A stretch of DNA of 64,000 nt, from positions 1 through 64,000 of the forward strand of contig JAGXHI010000038.1 in the NCBI GenBank assembly GCA_024636295.1. The letters run 5' to 3'. The notes beneath the pieces are model-generated. The model was not told the DNA's origin and did no database searches. It was given only the letters and a program-made list of their open reading frames with translations. Shown one piece after another: positions 1 through 8,071 of the stretch (position 1 is its first letter; every line of letters starts with the position of its first letter). The translations under genes were made by a program, and so were the position numbers. This DNA comes from Desulfuromonadales bacterium. GTDB lineage: Bacteria > Desulfobacterota > Desulfuromonadia > Desulfuromonadales > JAGXHI01.

Positions 1-66
1 ATCGCACGAAACCAGCCAAACCTGTTTGCACATTGGGGGTTGTTGTATGCATCGGCTGGGCAATAG

Positions 67-140
67 GAGCCGGATGAGCGGAGACGTTCATGTCCGGTTC
101 TGTGAGAGCCTGAGGGGGAGGTTCCCTCGGGCTACTCGAC
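67..140 (+). ncRNA. 3' end (domains V and VI) of an inner group II intron
   Basis: Positions 67-100 fold as a 34-nt group II domain V: GAGCCGGA pairs with TCCGGTTC, and ATGAGCG pairs with CGTTCAT under a GAGA tetraloop. Positions 103-134 form a domain VI stem (AGCCTGAGGG with CCCTCGGGCT), followed by CTACTCGAC. Ending the intron at 140 leaves TCGTCATCTGC, which resumes the reading frame of a reverse transcriptase immediately after its expected YADD residues. The rest of this intron lies off the left edge. Domain V is clear from the sequence; the exact 3' splice site is inferred. Confidence 0.75.
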
Positions 141-706
141 TCGTCATCTGCTTCCAGTACCAGATGGATGCAGAGAGATTTCGGCGGGAGCTGAGAATGC
201 GGCTGGAGAGGTTCGGACTCGAAGTGGAGCCGACCAAGACCAGGGTGGTGGAGTTTGGGCGGTACGCCGTTCAGAACGCCAAGGCAAGAGGGGAGAGGCC
301 GGGCACCTTCGATTTTCTCGGCTTCACCCACTACTGCGGCACCAGGAGGAACGGCACCGGATTCCGGATGAAGCGGGTCACGGCCCGCAAGAGGTTTACC
401 GCCAAGCTGAAAGCCTTCAAGGAATGGCTCAAGAAAGCCAGAACCCTGAAGACTGCGGAGCTGTGGGAGACAGCCAAAGCCAAGCTGAAAGGCCACTACG
501 CCTATTACGGCGTGACGGACAATCTGCGAGGGATCAAGAGATTCGCAGAGGAGGTGAAGAAACTCCTGTTCAAGTGGCTCAATCGGCGCGGCAAGAGAAA
601 CTGTCTCCGCTGGGAAAAGTTCTGCGAAATGCTGGAGCGGTTTCCGCTACCGCAGCCGGGAATCAAGGTCCGAATGTTCGAACGCTCCGTGAAGTCGACC
701 GTGTGA
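141..706 (+). pseudogene. ltrA: C-terminal part of a group II intron reverse transcriptase/maturase, interrupted by another intron
   Basis: The translated frame begins with the residues that follow YADD in group II intron reverse transcriptases (V-I-C-F-Q-Y, then D-A-E-R-F and the E-P-T-K-T-R...E-F-G-R-Y block). It continues into the basic maturase domain X with FDFLGFTHY and ends near IKVRMFERSVKSTV. There is no C-terminal H-N-H endonuclease domain. The N-terminal fingers and palm are missing because the inner intron's 3' end lies directly upstream. If the host codon was GAC-TTC, removing the intron would restore D-F-V-I. Whether the inner intron still splices cannot be judged here, so the gene is either a split twintron host or a broken copy. 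The type is certain; the functional state is not. Confidence 0.8.
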
Positions 707-707
707 G

Positions 708-860
708 GAGCCGTGTGCGTAAATAGCGCAAGCACGGTTCTGAGAGGGGCCGGGGCCAACCGGGGTATGGTTGAAATATTGTGGCACCGTCGGGAAACCA
801 GGCGGCAACAGAGAAAACAAACATCAACCTACAGCATCGGAAGAAACCGGTCTACTCGAC
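708..860 (+). ncRNA. 3' end (domains V and VI) of the outer group II intron
   Basis: Just after the maturase stop codon, 708-740 forms a second domain V: GAGCCGTG with CACGGTTC around a TGCGT/GCGCA tip helix. It is followed by GGGCCGG at about 746, which can pair with CCGGTCT at 847-853. The sequence ends in CTACTCGAC at 852-860, the same last bases as the inner intron at 132-140. Domain VI would carry an unusually long apical insertion (about 95 nt), so the 3' boundary is tentative. The position after the reading frame is where the host intron's own domain V is expected. Confidence 0.6.
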
Positions 861-914
861 CATTGGACAAACGGCATAGAGATGACCCTCTTGCCTCTGA
901 CATCAGTTTGTAGA

Positions 915-950
915 TTTGGCTGCAAAAAAGTGATACTATAATGTCACTTT
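915..950 (+). promoter_or_regulatory. Promoter and palindromic operator of the toxin-antitoxin pair
   Basis: A consensus -10 hexamer TATAAT (937-942) lies 16 bp downstream of TTTGGC (915-920). The -10 sits inside a perfect inverted repeat, AAAGTGA (927-933) and TCACTTT (944-950), with 10 bp between the arms. Phd/YefM-type antitoxins bind such palindromes to repress their own operon, so this is the likely autoregulatory site. The repeat is seen directly; the binding protein is inferred from the next gene. Confidence 0.7.
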
Positions 951-967
951 AGCCATGGAGTAATCAA

Positions 968-1225
968 ATGAAAGTAGAGTTAGTAACAAATCTGAAGCGC
1001 CAAGCCACTAAAATTCTTGCAGATCTGCACAAAAGTAAAGAAGCGGTCCTGATCACGGAGCACGGCCAGCCATCCGCTTACCTTGTCGATGTTCAGGATT
1101 ATGAATTTATGCAGCGCAGGCTGGCGCTGCTTGAGGGATTGTCCAAAGGAGAAAGGGCAATTCTGGAGGGTAAAAGGACCTCCCATGCCCAGGCCAAGGA
1201 GCGGATGCAGAAGTGGCTGAAATAG
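968..1225 (+). CDS. Type II antitoxin, Phd/YefM family
   Basis: This 85-residue protein has the Phd/YefM fold signature: an N-terminal strand-helix DNA-binding part (KVELVTNLKRQATKIL), then EAVLITEHGQPSAYLVDVQDYE, and a charged C-terminal helix that should wrap the toxin. Family members neutralise a RelE/ParE toxin and, with it, repress their promoter. The toxin gene overlaps its 3' end by 13 bp, giving translational coupling. The palindrome at 927-950 is the likely operator. Family assignment is firm; stability and activity cannot be read from sequence. Confidence 0.9.
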   Translation: MKVELVTNLKRQATKILADLHKSKEAVLITEHGQPSAYLVDVQDYEFMQRRLALLEGLSKGERAILEGKRTSHAQAKERMQKWLK

Positions 1226-1524
1226 TCTGGGCAAACCCTGCACTGGATCAGTTAGAAGAGATCGCGGAATACATAGCCTTGGACAAACCGGAGGCCTCCT
1301 CTCGCCTCGTTAATGAGATATTCTCAACTGTCGAACGCCTTGAGCGGTTTCCAGATTCCGGCCACCTCCCATCCGAGCTACCCAATTCGATTTACCGCGA
1401 GCTGTATGTAAAGCCATGTCGCATCTTCTACCGGCGCGAAGGCAGCACTGTTTTTATTGTTCACGTAATGAGAGAGGAACAACAGCTGCGCCAGTTTCTT
1501 TTGGATGTTGAACTGGACAGCTAA
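1213..1524 (+). CDS. Type II toxin, RelE/ParE family
   Basis: A 103-residue ParE/RelE-fold protein starting at GTG inside the antitoxin gene. It shows the usual order: VWANPALDQLEEIAEYIALDKPEAS, then LERFPDSGHLPSEL, then the strands YRELYVKPCRIFYR and TVFIVHVMREEQQLRQFL. The R-E-L-Y...R-I-F-Y pattern and short length fit ParE-like gyrase poisons or RelE-like mRNA interferases; sequence alone does not separate the two. The frame is complete, so the pair looks intact. It lies directly beside a group II intron array, in the mobile part of the window. Confidence 0.88.
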   Translation: MAEIVWANPALDQLEEIAEYIALDKPEASSRLVNEIFSTVERLERFPDSGHLPSELPNSIYRELYVKPCRIFYRREGSTVFIVHVMREEQQLRQFLLDVELDS

Positions 1525-1650
1525 CAGTTAAGCAACCGGACGGAAAATACCTCTGTGATAAATGGAAAAACAAAATCTTATTGTTGTAAACGCGTAACAG
1601 GTTTTCGGCTGGCATTGTCTTCAGCCATGCGGATGTTATAGAATGACCGA

Positions 1651-3645
1651 ATGGCCAAATTCCGTATACAAACCGAATACACGCCCCGCGGCGACCAGCC
1701 CCGGGCCATTGCCGAACTGACCGAGGGTATCCGCCGCGGCGATGCCCACCAGGTTCTCCTGGGGGTCACCGGCTCAGGCAAGACTTTCACGATGGCCAAC
1801 GTGGTGGAGCAGGTCCAGCGGCCCACCCTCGTTCTGGCCCATAATAAAACGCTGGCCGCCCAGCTCTACGGGGAGTTCAAGGAGCTTTTTCCGGAGAACG
1901 CCGTCGAGTACTTCGTCTCCTACTACGATTATTATCAACCCGAAGCCTACGTCCCCTCCACCGATACGTTCATTGAAAAGGATTCCTCCATCAACGAGGA
2001 GATTGACAAGCTTCGCCACAGCGCCACACGGAGTCTGCTCTCCCGGCGGGACGTTCTGATCGTTGCATCCGTCTCCTGCATCTACGGCCTGGGTTCGCCC
2101 GAGGCCTACTACGGCCTGCTGGTTCGCCTCGAAGAAGGGATGGAACTCGAGCGCAACGCCCTTCTCCGGCATCTGGTTGATATCCAGTACACCCGGAACG
2201 ACATCGATTTTCACCGGGGCACTTTCCGGGTCCGGGGGGATGTGGTGGAGATATTTCCACCCTACGAGGAAAAGCGGGCTCTTCGGATCGAATTCTTTGG
2301 GGACGAAATAGAGGCGATCAGCGAAATTGAGCCGATCCGGGGGCGGGTGATCGACCGCATCCCCCGAACGGCTCTCTTTCCCGCGAGCCATTACGTGGCC
2401 ACGCGGCCCACCCTCGACAGGGCGATCCGGGAAATCCAGGAGGAACTGCGGGAGCAGCTGCAGTATTTCCGGGAGCGGAACATGGTGCTGGAAGCCCAGC
2501 GCCTCGAGCAGCGCACGCTCTTTGATATTGAAATGATCGAAGAAATGGGTTTTTGCCAGGGAATCGAGAACTACTCGAGGTTTCTTGACGGGAGAAAGCC
2601 CGGCGAGCCACCGGCCACCCTGATCGACTATTTTCCCAAGGACGCTCTCCTTTTCATTGATGAAAGCCATGTTTCAGTTTCCCAGATCGGAGCCATGTAC
2701 AGAGGGGACCGATCCCGGAAGGAAACCCTGGTGAATTTCGGTTTCCGCCTTCCCTCGGCCCTGGACAATCGACCCCTGACTTTCGAAGAATTCGAGGGGA
2801 AGAAGCTGCAGACGACCTACGTCTCGGCCACCCCCGCCGATTACGAACTGCGGAAGTCGGAAGGCGTGGTAGTGGAGCAAATTGTGCGACCCACGGGGCT
2901 GATCGATCCTCCCATCGAGGTCCGACCCGCACGGGAGCAGGTGGATGATCTGATTCATGAGATCCGCAAGACGGTCCGGTCGAAATTCCGGGTGCTGGTC
3001 ACCACCCTCACCAAGCGCATGGCCGAAGACCTGACCTCCTACCTGGAAGAGCTGAAGATCCGGATTCGATATCTCCACTCGGATATCCCCACCATGGAAC
3101 GTATGGAGATCATCCGTGACCTGCGCAAGGGAGAATTCGACGTTCTGGTCGGGATCAACCTGCTGCGCGAGGGACTGGATATCCCCGAAGTGGCTCTCGT
3201 GGCGATTCTGGATGCCGACAAGGAAGGATTTCTGCGCAGCGAGCGCTCCCTCATCCAGACCTGCGGCCGGGCGGCCCGAAACGTCGAAGGCCGTGTGATC
3301 ATGTACGCCGACAGGGTCACCCGCTCCATGCAGGCATGTCTCGACGAGACGGAGCGAAGGCGCGCGACCCAGCTCGAGTACAACCGGGAGCACGGCATCA
3401 CACCGGTGACGGTGAAAAAATCGATGCGCTCCATTCTTGAGGATATTTCCGAAAAGGGTGATTATCTGCTTTCCAAAGTGGCGGAAGAGGAGGAAGAATA
3501 CAGAACGCCGAAGGATCTCCGCCGGGAAATCGCAAAAGTCCGGGAGGCAATGCTCGCCGCCGCCGCCGATCTTGATTTCGAAAAGGCGGCCGAGCTTCGG
3601 GACCGGATGCTGTCTCTGGAAAAAAAGGAGCTGGCGATCCAGTAA
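1651..3645 (+). CDS. uvrB: UvrABC excinuclease subunit B
   Basis: UvrB is the damage-verifying helicase-like subunit of nucleotide excision repair. The 664 residues match the family length (about 670). Visible features are Walker A GVTGSGKT (about 38-45), the tyrosine-rich beta-hairpin [12 protein letters not shown] (about 92-103) that clamps DNA, the DESH box (LFIDESHV), the helicase motif GRAARN, and the C-terminal UVR motif [12 protein letters not shown] that contacts UvrC. The start ATG has a weak Shine-Dalgarno sequence. No LexA-type box was recognised upstream. It appears to be a single-gene unit. Confidence 0.97.
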   Translation: MAKFRIQTEYTPRGDQPRAIAELTEGIRRGDAHQVLLGVTGSGKTFTMANVVEQVQRPTLVLAHNKTLAAQLYGEFKELFPENAVEYFVSYYDYYQPEAYVPSTDTFIEKDSSINEEIDKLRHSATRSLLSRRDVLIVASVSCIYGLGSPEAYYGLLVRLEEGMELERNALLRHLVDIQYTRNDIDFHRGTFRVRGDVVEIFPPYEEKRALRIEFFGDEIEAISEIEPIRGRVIDRIPRTALFPASHYVATRPTLDRAIREIQEELREQLQYFRERNMVLEAQRLEQRTLFDIEMIEEMGFCQGIENYSRFLDGRKPGEPPATLIDYFPKDALLFIDESHVSVSQIGAMYRGDRSRKETLVNFGFRLPSALDNRPLTFEEFEGKKLQTTYVSATPADYELRKSEGVVVEQIVRPTGLIDPPIEVRPAREQVDDLIHEIRKTVRSKFRVLVTTLTKRMAEDLTSYLEELKIRIRYLHSDIPTMERMEIIRDLRKGEFDVLVGINLLREGLDIPEVALVAILDADKEGFLRSERSLIQTCGRAARNVEGRVIMYADRVTRSMQACLDETERRRATQLEYNREHGITPVTVKKSMRSILEDISEKGDYLLSKVAEEEEEYRTPKDLRREIAKVREAMLAAAADLDFEKAAELRDRMLSLEKKELAIQ

Positions 3646-3994
3646 CCTGCTTCCGAGGATGTCGAAAAGAAAAACCTCTTCCCTCCCCGACGCCGATATC
3701 GCTCACGAATCCGGAGATCCCCTCCCTCGTTTGAAATCACTTTCTTCCCGGGTATTCTTGAAAATACCATGGAACCCCGCTCCCTGAGTTATGCCGTCGA
3801 GGCGGACAATCTGCAGAACGGCGACCATACTGATTCTTTTTCCCCTTGCGCTTTTTCGCATGGAGCGTCGATTGATCCGATAATTCAGCCGGAAGACCAG
3901 CAAAAACAGGTGTTCCCACCTTTTCGGCATTGACGCGAGGTTGGCGCAGACCGTATTATGGGCGAAGCGTCTTATTTTAATGGGAAGATTTCTC
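3646..3994. other. Intergenic region between uvrB and luxR
   Basis: About 350 bp with no convincing gene. It contains a small inverted repeat, GGTATT (3751-3756) and AATACC (3763-3768), without a T-run, so it is a weak terminator candidate at most. It should hold the luxR promoter, but I see neither a clear sigma-70 pair nor a lux box. A TTG at 3941 and an ATG at 3980 are in frame with luxR but lack good ribosome binding sites. Confidence 0.5.
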
Positions 3995-4741
3995 ATGGAT
4001 TTTTCCAAACATCCTCAATACATCGAATCCTTTCAGCGGGCCGACTCCATCGAGGAGATTCATGCCGTTTGCGGAGAATTGGCCGGAGATCTCGGATTCG
4101 GGGGATTTCTCTATGGCGCCCGGCTTCCCACCTCTCTGGCCGACGCCGCCACCATCATCATCACCAGTTATCCCGAGGGGTGGCGCGAGCGATATGAAGA
4201 AAAAAGATACATTCACGTTGATCCCACCATCACCCACACGCATAACAATGTCACTCCCCTGACCTGGGACCGCATTTCCTATTCCGGGAAAAATGGAGAG
4301 AAGATACGGCAATTCATGAATGAGGCGACCGAATTCGGCCTCCATGCCGGAGCCACTCTCCCGGTTCACAGCGGACAAGGGGAGGCCGCCATGCTCAATG
4401 TCTTCTCCGATTCAAGTTCCAATAAGGAACAGCAAAGGATTCTCTCTTCTCTCCCGCACCTGCAGATGCTCGCCACCTATGCGCACGAATCGGTGCGTCG
4501 GATCATAGAGATCCGGGAGATTGCCCCTGCCGCACCCGTTCTGACCACACGAGAGAGGGAATGCCTTCTGTGGACCGCCGAGGGCAAGACCTCCTGGGAA
4601 ATCGGCCAGATCCTTGGCATTTCGGAGCGAACGGTCATCTTCCACCTTCAGAACGCCGGCGACAAACTCAACGTCTCCAACCGACGCCATGCAGTGGCCC
4701 GAGCCATTTCCATGGGTCTTCTCGCCCCCCATATCGCCTGA
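3995..4741 (+). CDS. luxR: LuxR-family acyl-homoserine-lactone receptor and transcription factor
   Basis: The N-terminal autoinducer-binding domain (about 1-165) keeps the six residues that define AHL receptors: W63, Y67, D76, P77, W91 and G119. Their spacing is the same as TraR W57/Y61/D70/P71/W85/G113, offset by six. The C-terminal GerE-type helix-turn-helix runs from about 185 to 245 (LTTRERECLL...SERTVIFHLQNAGDKLNVSNR). The start at 3995 is chosen because GGGAAG lies 7 bp upstream; 3980 is an alternative. It sits 158 bp upstream of luxI and very likely activates it through the lux box at 4824. Cognate LuxR-LuxI pairs are uncommon in deltaproteobacteria. The 248-residue length is normal. 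Confidence 0.93.
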   Translation: MDFSKHPQYIESFQRADSIEEIHAVCGELAGDLGFGGFLYGARLPTSLADAATIIITSYPEGWRERYEEKRYIHVDPTITHTHNNVTPLTWDRISYSGKNGEKIRQFMNEATEFGLHAGATLPVHSGQGEAAMLNVFSDSSSNKEQQRILSSLPHLQMLATYAHESVRRIIEIREIAPAAPVLTTRERECLLWTAEGKTSWEIGQILGISERTVIFHLQNAGDKLNVSNRRHAVARAISMGLLAPHIA

Positions 4742-4823
4742 TTCTTGCCTGATTCAGCAAGTCCCTGTTTCCAAGCCCCTGTCTCGAAATCTCCTTTGGT
4801 CAAATTTTTGCGCCGAAATCCGA

Positions 4824-4843
4824 ACCTGTAAGAACTGACAGTT
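4824..4843 (+). promoter_or_regulatory. lux box in the luxI promoter
   Basis: The 20-bp sequence ACCTGTAAGAACTGACAGTT matches the Vibrio fischeri lux box (ACCTGTAGGATCGTACAGGT) at 15 of 20 positions, with the conserved CTGT and ACAG half sites. Its centre is about 66 bp upstream of the luxI start chosen here. That leaves room for a class II promoter with a -10-like TTTACT near 4865-4870 and a short leader carrying the AAGGAG ribosome binding site (4888-4893). LuxR binding is inferred from the match and position. Confidence 0.82.
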
Positions 4844-4899
4844 ATTTCTGCCGTCTTTCCATGCTTTACTCCCTCTCACACTTGAGAAAGGAGAAAGTT

Positions 4900-5514
4900 A
4901 TGATGAGTGAGATTCTACTGGCACGTTCTGAAGATCCCGGTCTCGATCGGGAGACCCTCCATGGGATGTATCATCTTCGGCACCGAATCTTTCGCGAACG
5001 CCTGGGCTGGGAGGTGGAAAGTCGCAATGAAATGGAGATTGATATTTTCGATGAGAGCAACCCCGTCTACGTCCTCTCGCGCAAAAAGAAAGAGGTGGAC
5101 GGCTGTTGGCGAATCCTCCCGACCACCGGACCTTACATGCTGAAAGATACCTTTCCAGAGCTTTTGAGGGGGGAATCCGCTCCTCGAGACAGCAAAATCT
5201 GGGAACTCAGCCGATTTGCCGTGCATGGCGGCGGAAAAGGGGACCTGGCGCAGGGCGCTGTGAATGAGACGACTTTCAGGATGATGCAGAAGATCGTCGA
5301 CTTCGCCCTGGAACAAGGAATTCAAAGTTATGTGACCGTGACCAGCGTGGCGATGGAGAGACTCTTCCGGCGGATCGGACTGCCCAGCCGGCGTTTCGGA
5401 GATGGAAAGGCCCAGAGGGTGGGAAAAGTGCTCACCGTCGCATGCTGGCTCGATGTCAACGAGGAAAGCTACCGGGCGGTTCACCAGCAACTCGGCCGGA
5501 AGGAGGCCGCATGA
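4900..5514 (+). CDS. luxI: Acyl-homoserine-lactone synthase, LuxI family
   Basis: LuxI enzymes make AHL signals from S-adenosylmethionine and an acyl-ACP or acyl-CoA. The invariant family residues are present: R27, F31 and W37 (LRHRIFRERLGW), D48 and D51 (EMEIDIFDE), R71 (CWRIL), F85, E102 and R105 (WELSRFAV). The 204-residue length is typical. AAGGAG lies 6 bp before the ATG at 4900; the upstream in-frame ATG at 4861 has no such site and would fall in the promoter. The stop overlaps the next gene's start as ATGA, so it heads a three-gene operon. Acyl chain length cannot be predicted. Confidence 0.94.
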   Translation: MMSEILLARSEDPGLDRETLHGMYHLRHRIFRERLGWEVESRNEMEIDIFDESNPVYVLSRKKKEVDGCWRILPTTGPYMLKDTFPELLRGESAPRDSKIWELSRFAVHGGGKGDLAQGAVNETTFRMMQKIVDFALEQGIQSYVTVTSVAMERLFRRIGLPSRRFGDGKAQRVGKVLTVACWLDVNEESYRAVHQQLGRKEAA

Positions 5515-5960
5515 GGCTTCTGGTGGCTGGATCGACGTTCCGAACAAAGGTTCTTTATCGCTGGCTTCGTCGCGCGAACTCCGGGGCTGTGGCTTATTTT
5601 CCCGATGGCCAAAAGGCGGTTGCCGCTCTCAAAAAGAAAGTGGAGAGGTTCGATTACGCCTTGCTGGAGGAGGGGGTCGAAGAGCCGGAGGGCCGGGAAA
5701 TCGTCCGGCGCCTCCGGACGGTGAATTCGCGGATCGGGATCGCCTATCTGGCTCCATCCGCTCCGGAAGAGCGCCTGAACACCACGGCAGTGCCGAAACT
5801 GGTCGGTTTTTTCGAGCGATCGAAAAAGGGAAAAAAGCTGTTGAGCTGCCAGTTGAGCGAAACGCGTACTGCCGGAAACGGCGCAAAACGGCCTTTTCCG
5901 GAAACCATCACCTACGAATACCGGGCGGACTGCCCCAGGAAAAAAGCAGGGAATGAGTAA
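5511..5960 (+). CDS. Degenerate receiver-like protein in the luxI operon
   Basis: 149 residues, translationally coupled to luxI (ATGA overlap at 5511-5514) and overlapping the next gene by 8 bp. The pattern resembles a response-regulator receiver: beta1 RLLVAG, beta3 FDYALLEEGVEEPEG, an alpha3-like EIVRRLRTVNSRIG, beta4 IAYLAPSA, and a lysine in PKLVGFF. The acidic pocket near beta1 is missing (G-S-T instead of D-D) and the phosphorylation site falls on Glu. The last 35 residues are a basic, low-complexity tail. It is probably a phosphorylation-independent adaptor between quorum sensing and the downstream c-di-GMP-type enzyme. The fold assignment is my reading of the pattern. Confidence 0.6.
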   Translation: MRLLVAGSTFRTKVLYRWLRRANSGAVAYFPDGQKAVAALKKKVERFDYALLEEGVEEPEGREIVRRLRTVNSRIGIAYLAPSAPEERLNTTAVPKLVGFFERSKKGKKLLSCQLSETRTAGNGAKRPFPETITYEYRADCPRKKAGNE

Positions 5961-7701
5961 CGTGAGAAAATCGGAAACTCTCGACATCGAATTCGCGTCC
6001 TTCTTCCAGAAGAGTTTTCTGGCCATGGCCCTTCTGTCCCCTCAATGGGACATTCTTCGGGTCAATCCAGCTTTCTGCAAGCTGCTGGATTACGCGGAAG
6101 AGGATACGACGGCCTTTCCTTTTATTCACCTGCTGCACCCTCAGGAAACGGCCAGGGCGGAGGAGCTGTTCGGGAGAATGATTTCCGGCCTGGCGATGAA
6201 ATCCGTGGAAACCGTCTGTCTCAACAGTGAGGGGCGACCCGTGCCTGTTCTGCTCTCTCTCTGTCCCGCATCCGAGCGAAAAGTGGGTGAGGATATCCTG
6301 GTCCTGACCCTCGAGGACCTGTCCTTTCAGAAACAGGTTCAGAATCGGCTGGAATATCTGACCAATTATGACTGTGTCACCGGCCTGATAAAAGCCACCA
6401 TGTTTCGCGACCGTCTGGAGCATGCCATCTCCCGGGCTTCCAGGGAAAAAACACGCCTGGGGCTTGTCATGTTGAGCCTCAGGCGCTTCAAGAAACTGAA
6501 CGAGTCCTTCGGACGGCGCGCCGGCAATCTCATCCTGAAAGAGGTCGCAGGGCGACTGGGCGCCTGCCTGCGGGAGAGCGATACCATCTGCCGTCAGAGG
6601 GGCGATAAATTTTTACTTCTTCTGGAAAAAATTGAGGAAACCCCCCAGATCATGGTGGTGCTGGAGAAGATTTTTCGGGAGCTGGAAATGCCTTTTTTCT
6701 TTGAGGAACTGGAATTTTTCCTCGTGCCTCGTGTCGGAATCGCTCTTTATCCCGAAGATGGGGAAACCGCGGATCATCTTATGGAGAATGTCGAAACGGC
6801 CATGAATCGATCGAGGCAGGAAGGTCGATGCAAATTTCAGTTTTACACACGGAAAATGCATTCCCGAGCCCGTGAACGTCTTGAACTGGAAGGCTCTCTG
6901 CACCGGGCGCTGGAATGGGGTGAATTCGTGATTCACTATCAGCCCCAACTGGAGCTGAAAAGTGGTGTGATAACGGCCGTGGAGGCTCTTTTGCGGTGGA
7001 ATCATCCTGAAAGGGGTCTGGTTGCGCCTAATGATTTCATTCCCGCTCTGGAAGAGACGGGGCTCATTACTTCGGTGGGCGAATGGACGCTCCAAAAAGC
7101 CTGTGCCCAGGCGGCCCTCTGGGGAGGAGATCAGGATCCGCCCCTTCGCCTCGCCATTAACATCTCGGCCCGGCAATTTCTGGAAAGGGATTTTCTGGCT
7201 ATTGTGAAAAAAGCTCTCGATGACTCCGGACTGCCGCCACATCAGCTGGAGATGGAAATCACGGAGAGCATCCTGATCAAGGACATCGAAGAGAGCGCCT
7301 CTATTCTTTCAGGACTCTCGAGAATGGGTATACGTATTTCAATTGATGATTTCGGCACCGGATATTCCTCCCTGGTGTTTCTTCAGCGCTTTCCACTTCA
7401 GGCCCTCAAGATCGATCGAAGCTTCATCCGGGGCGTACCGAGGCACGGAGAAAGCACGGCCATTGCCTGCGGGATTCTCTCCCTGGCCAGGAATCTCGGT
7501 CTGGAGGTAACCGCCGAGGGCGTGGAAAGGCAGGAGCAGCTCAGGTGTTTGAAGGATTGGGGATGCCAGCAGATCCAGGGATTCCTGCTGGCGCCTCCCC
7601 TTTCATCTGAAGATTTCCATCAGTGGATGAAAAATGAATGGCCGCAACTGAAGGACCGGATCTTCTGTCCGAGTTCCCAAAGGATTTTTTGCGGAAAGTA
7701 A
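5953..7701 (+). CDS. PAS-GGDEF-EAL protein, probable c-di-GMP phosphodiesterase
   Basis: 582 residues: a PAS-like sensor (about 15-135), a GGDEF domain (about 135-305) and an EAL domain (about 315-570). The GGDEF signature reads RGDKF, so cyclase activity is unlikely; the domain may bind GTP or be structural. The EAL domain keeps its catalytic pieces: AVEALLRW, the ITESILI glutamate, DDFGTGYSS, LKIDRSFI and AEGVE, so c-di-GMP hydrolysis is expected. No transmembrane segment is evident, so it is cytoplasmic. It is the last gene of the luxI operon, which suggests that the AHL signal lowers c-di-GMP at high density. That link is inferred from operon structure. Confidence 0.9.
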   Translation: MSNVRKSETLDIEFASFFQKSFLAMALLSPQWDILRVNPAFCKLLDYAEEDTTAFPFIHLLHPQETARAEELFGRMISGLAMKSVETVCLNSEGRPVPVLLSLCPASERKVGEDILVLTLEDLSFQKQVQNRLEYLTNYDCVTGLIKATMFRDRLEHAISRASREKTRLGLVMLSLRRFKKLNESFGRRAGNLILKEVAGRLGACLRESDTICRQRGDKFLLLLEKIEETPQIMVVLEKIFRELEMPFFFEELEFFLVPRVGIALYPEDGETADHLMENVETAMNRSRQEGRCKFQFYTRKMHSRARERLELEGSLHRALEWGEFVIHYQPQLELKSGVITAVEALLRWNHPERGLVAPNDFIPALEETGLITSVGEWTLQKACAQAALWGGDQDPPLRLAINISARQFLERDFLAIVKKALDDSGLPPHQLEMEITESILIKDIEESASILSGLSRMGIRISIDDFGTGYSSLVFLQRFPLQALKIDRSFIRGVPRHGESTAIACGILSLARNLGLEVTAEGVERQEQLRCLKDWGCQQIQGFLLAPPLSSEDFHQWMKNEWPQLKDRIFCPSSQRIFCGK

Positions 7702-7720
7702 ATAAGAATGCAGAAGACGC

Positions 7721-8068
7721 TCAGAGGGGAAGAGGGAATGCTGCGAAGGGATTTTCGTCCAGATGCCGGAGCAGTTTGCCCAGATCGAGGCTCGGAGCCG
7801 CATTAAGATAGAAACACCAGTTGCCCTGTCCATCCGGGTAATGAAGCGTCCACTGGTTCAATTCGGGAACAAAGCGGAATCTTGCCACGGAAGTCGATTT
7901 CCAGCACTCGATGAAAAGCGGTGAGGTCTGCACAAAAAGGATGGCCCCATGCGTATCGAGAACAAAGTCCAGTTGAATCCGGCGATCGATGCTGGAAAAT
8001 GTCTTTTCCCGGCAGTAATCGGAGAGGATTTTTTCCCCGGACCGGCGAATCAGTTCAGGCATGGCCAT
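7721..8068 (-). CDS. DUF3024 family protein
   Basis: A 115-residue protein with the DUF3024 pattern: an N-terminal helix (PELIRRSGEKILSDYC), then strands around RIQLDFVLDTHGAILF, VARFRFVPELNQWTLHY and GNWCFYLNAAP, ending in a short helix with HLDENPFAAFPL. Members are small, often solitary proteins of unknown function. It is convergent with the EAL gene and lies 3 bp downstream of the ubiD-like gene on the same strand, so it is probably cotranscribed with it. I cannot assign a role. Confidence 0.7.
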   Translation of the reverse strand: MAMPELIRRSGEKILSDYCREKTFSSIDRRIQLDFVLDTHGAILFVQTSPLFIECWKSTSVARFRFVPELNQWTLHYPDGQGNWCFYLNAAPSLDLGKLLRHLDENPFAAFPLPL

Positions 8069-8071
8069 TTT

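Noticed and set aside
3751..3768. Inverted repeat GGTATT/AATACC downstream of uvrB as a terminator
   Set aside because: The stem is short and has no T-run; kept only as a note in the intergenic entry.
3941..3994. Upstream TTG start for luxR
   Set aside because: The ATG at 3995 has a good ribosome binding site and aligns with TraR-type starts; the extension looks like untranslated sequence.
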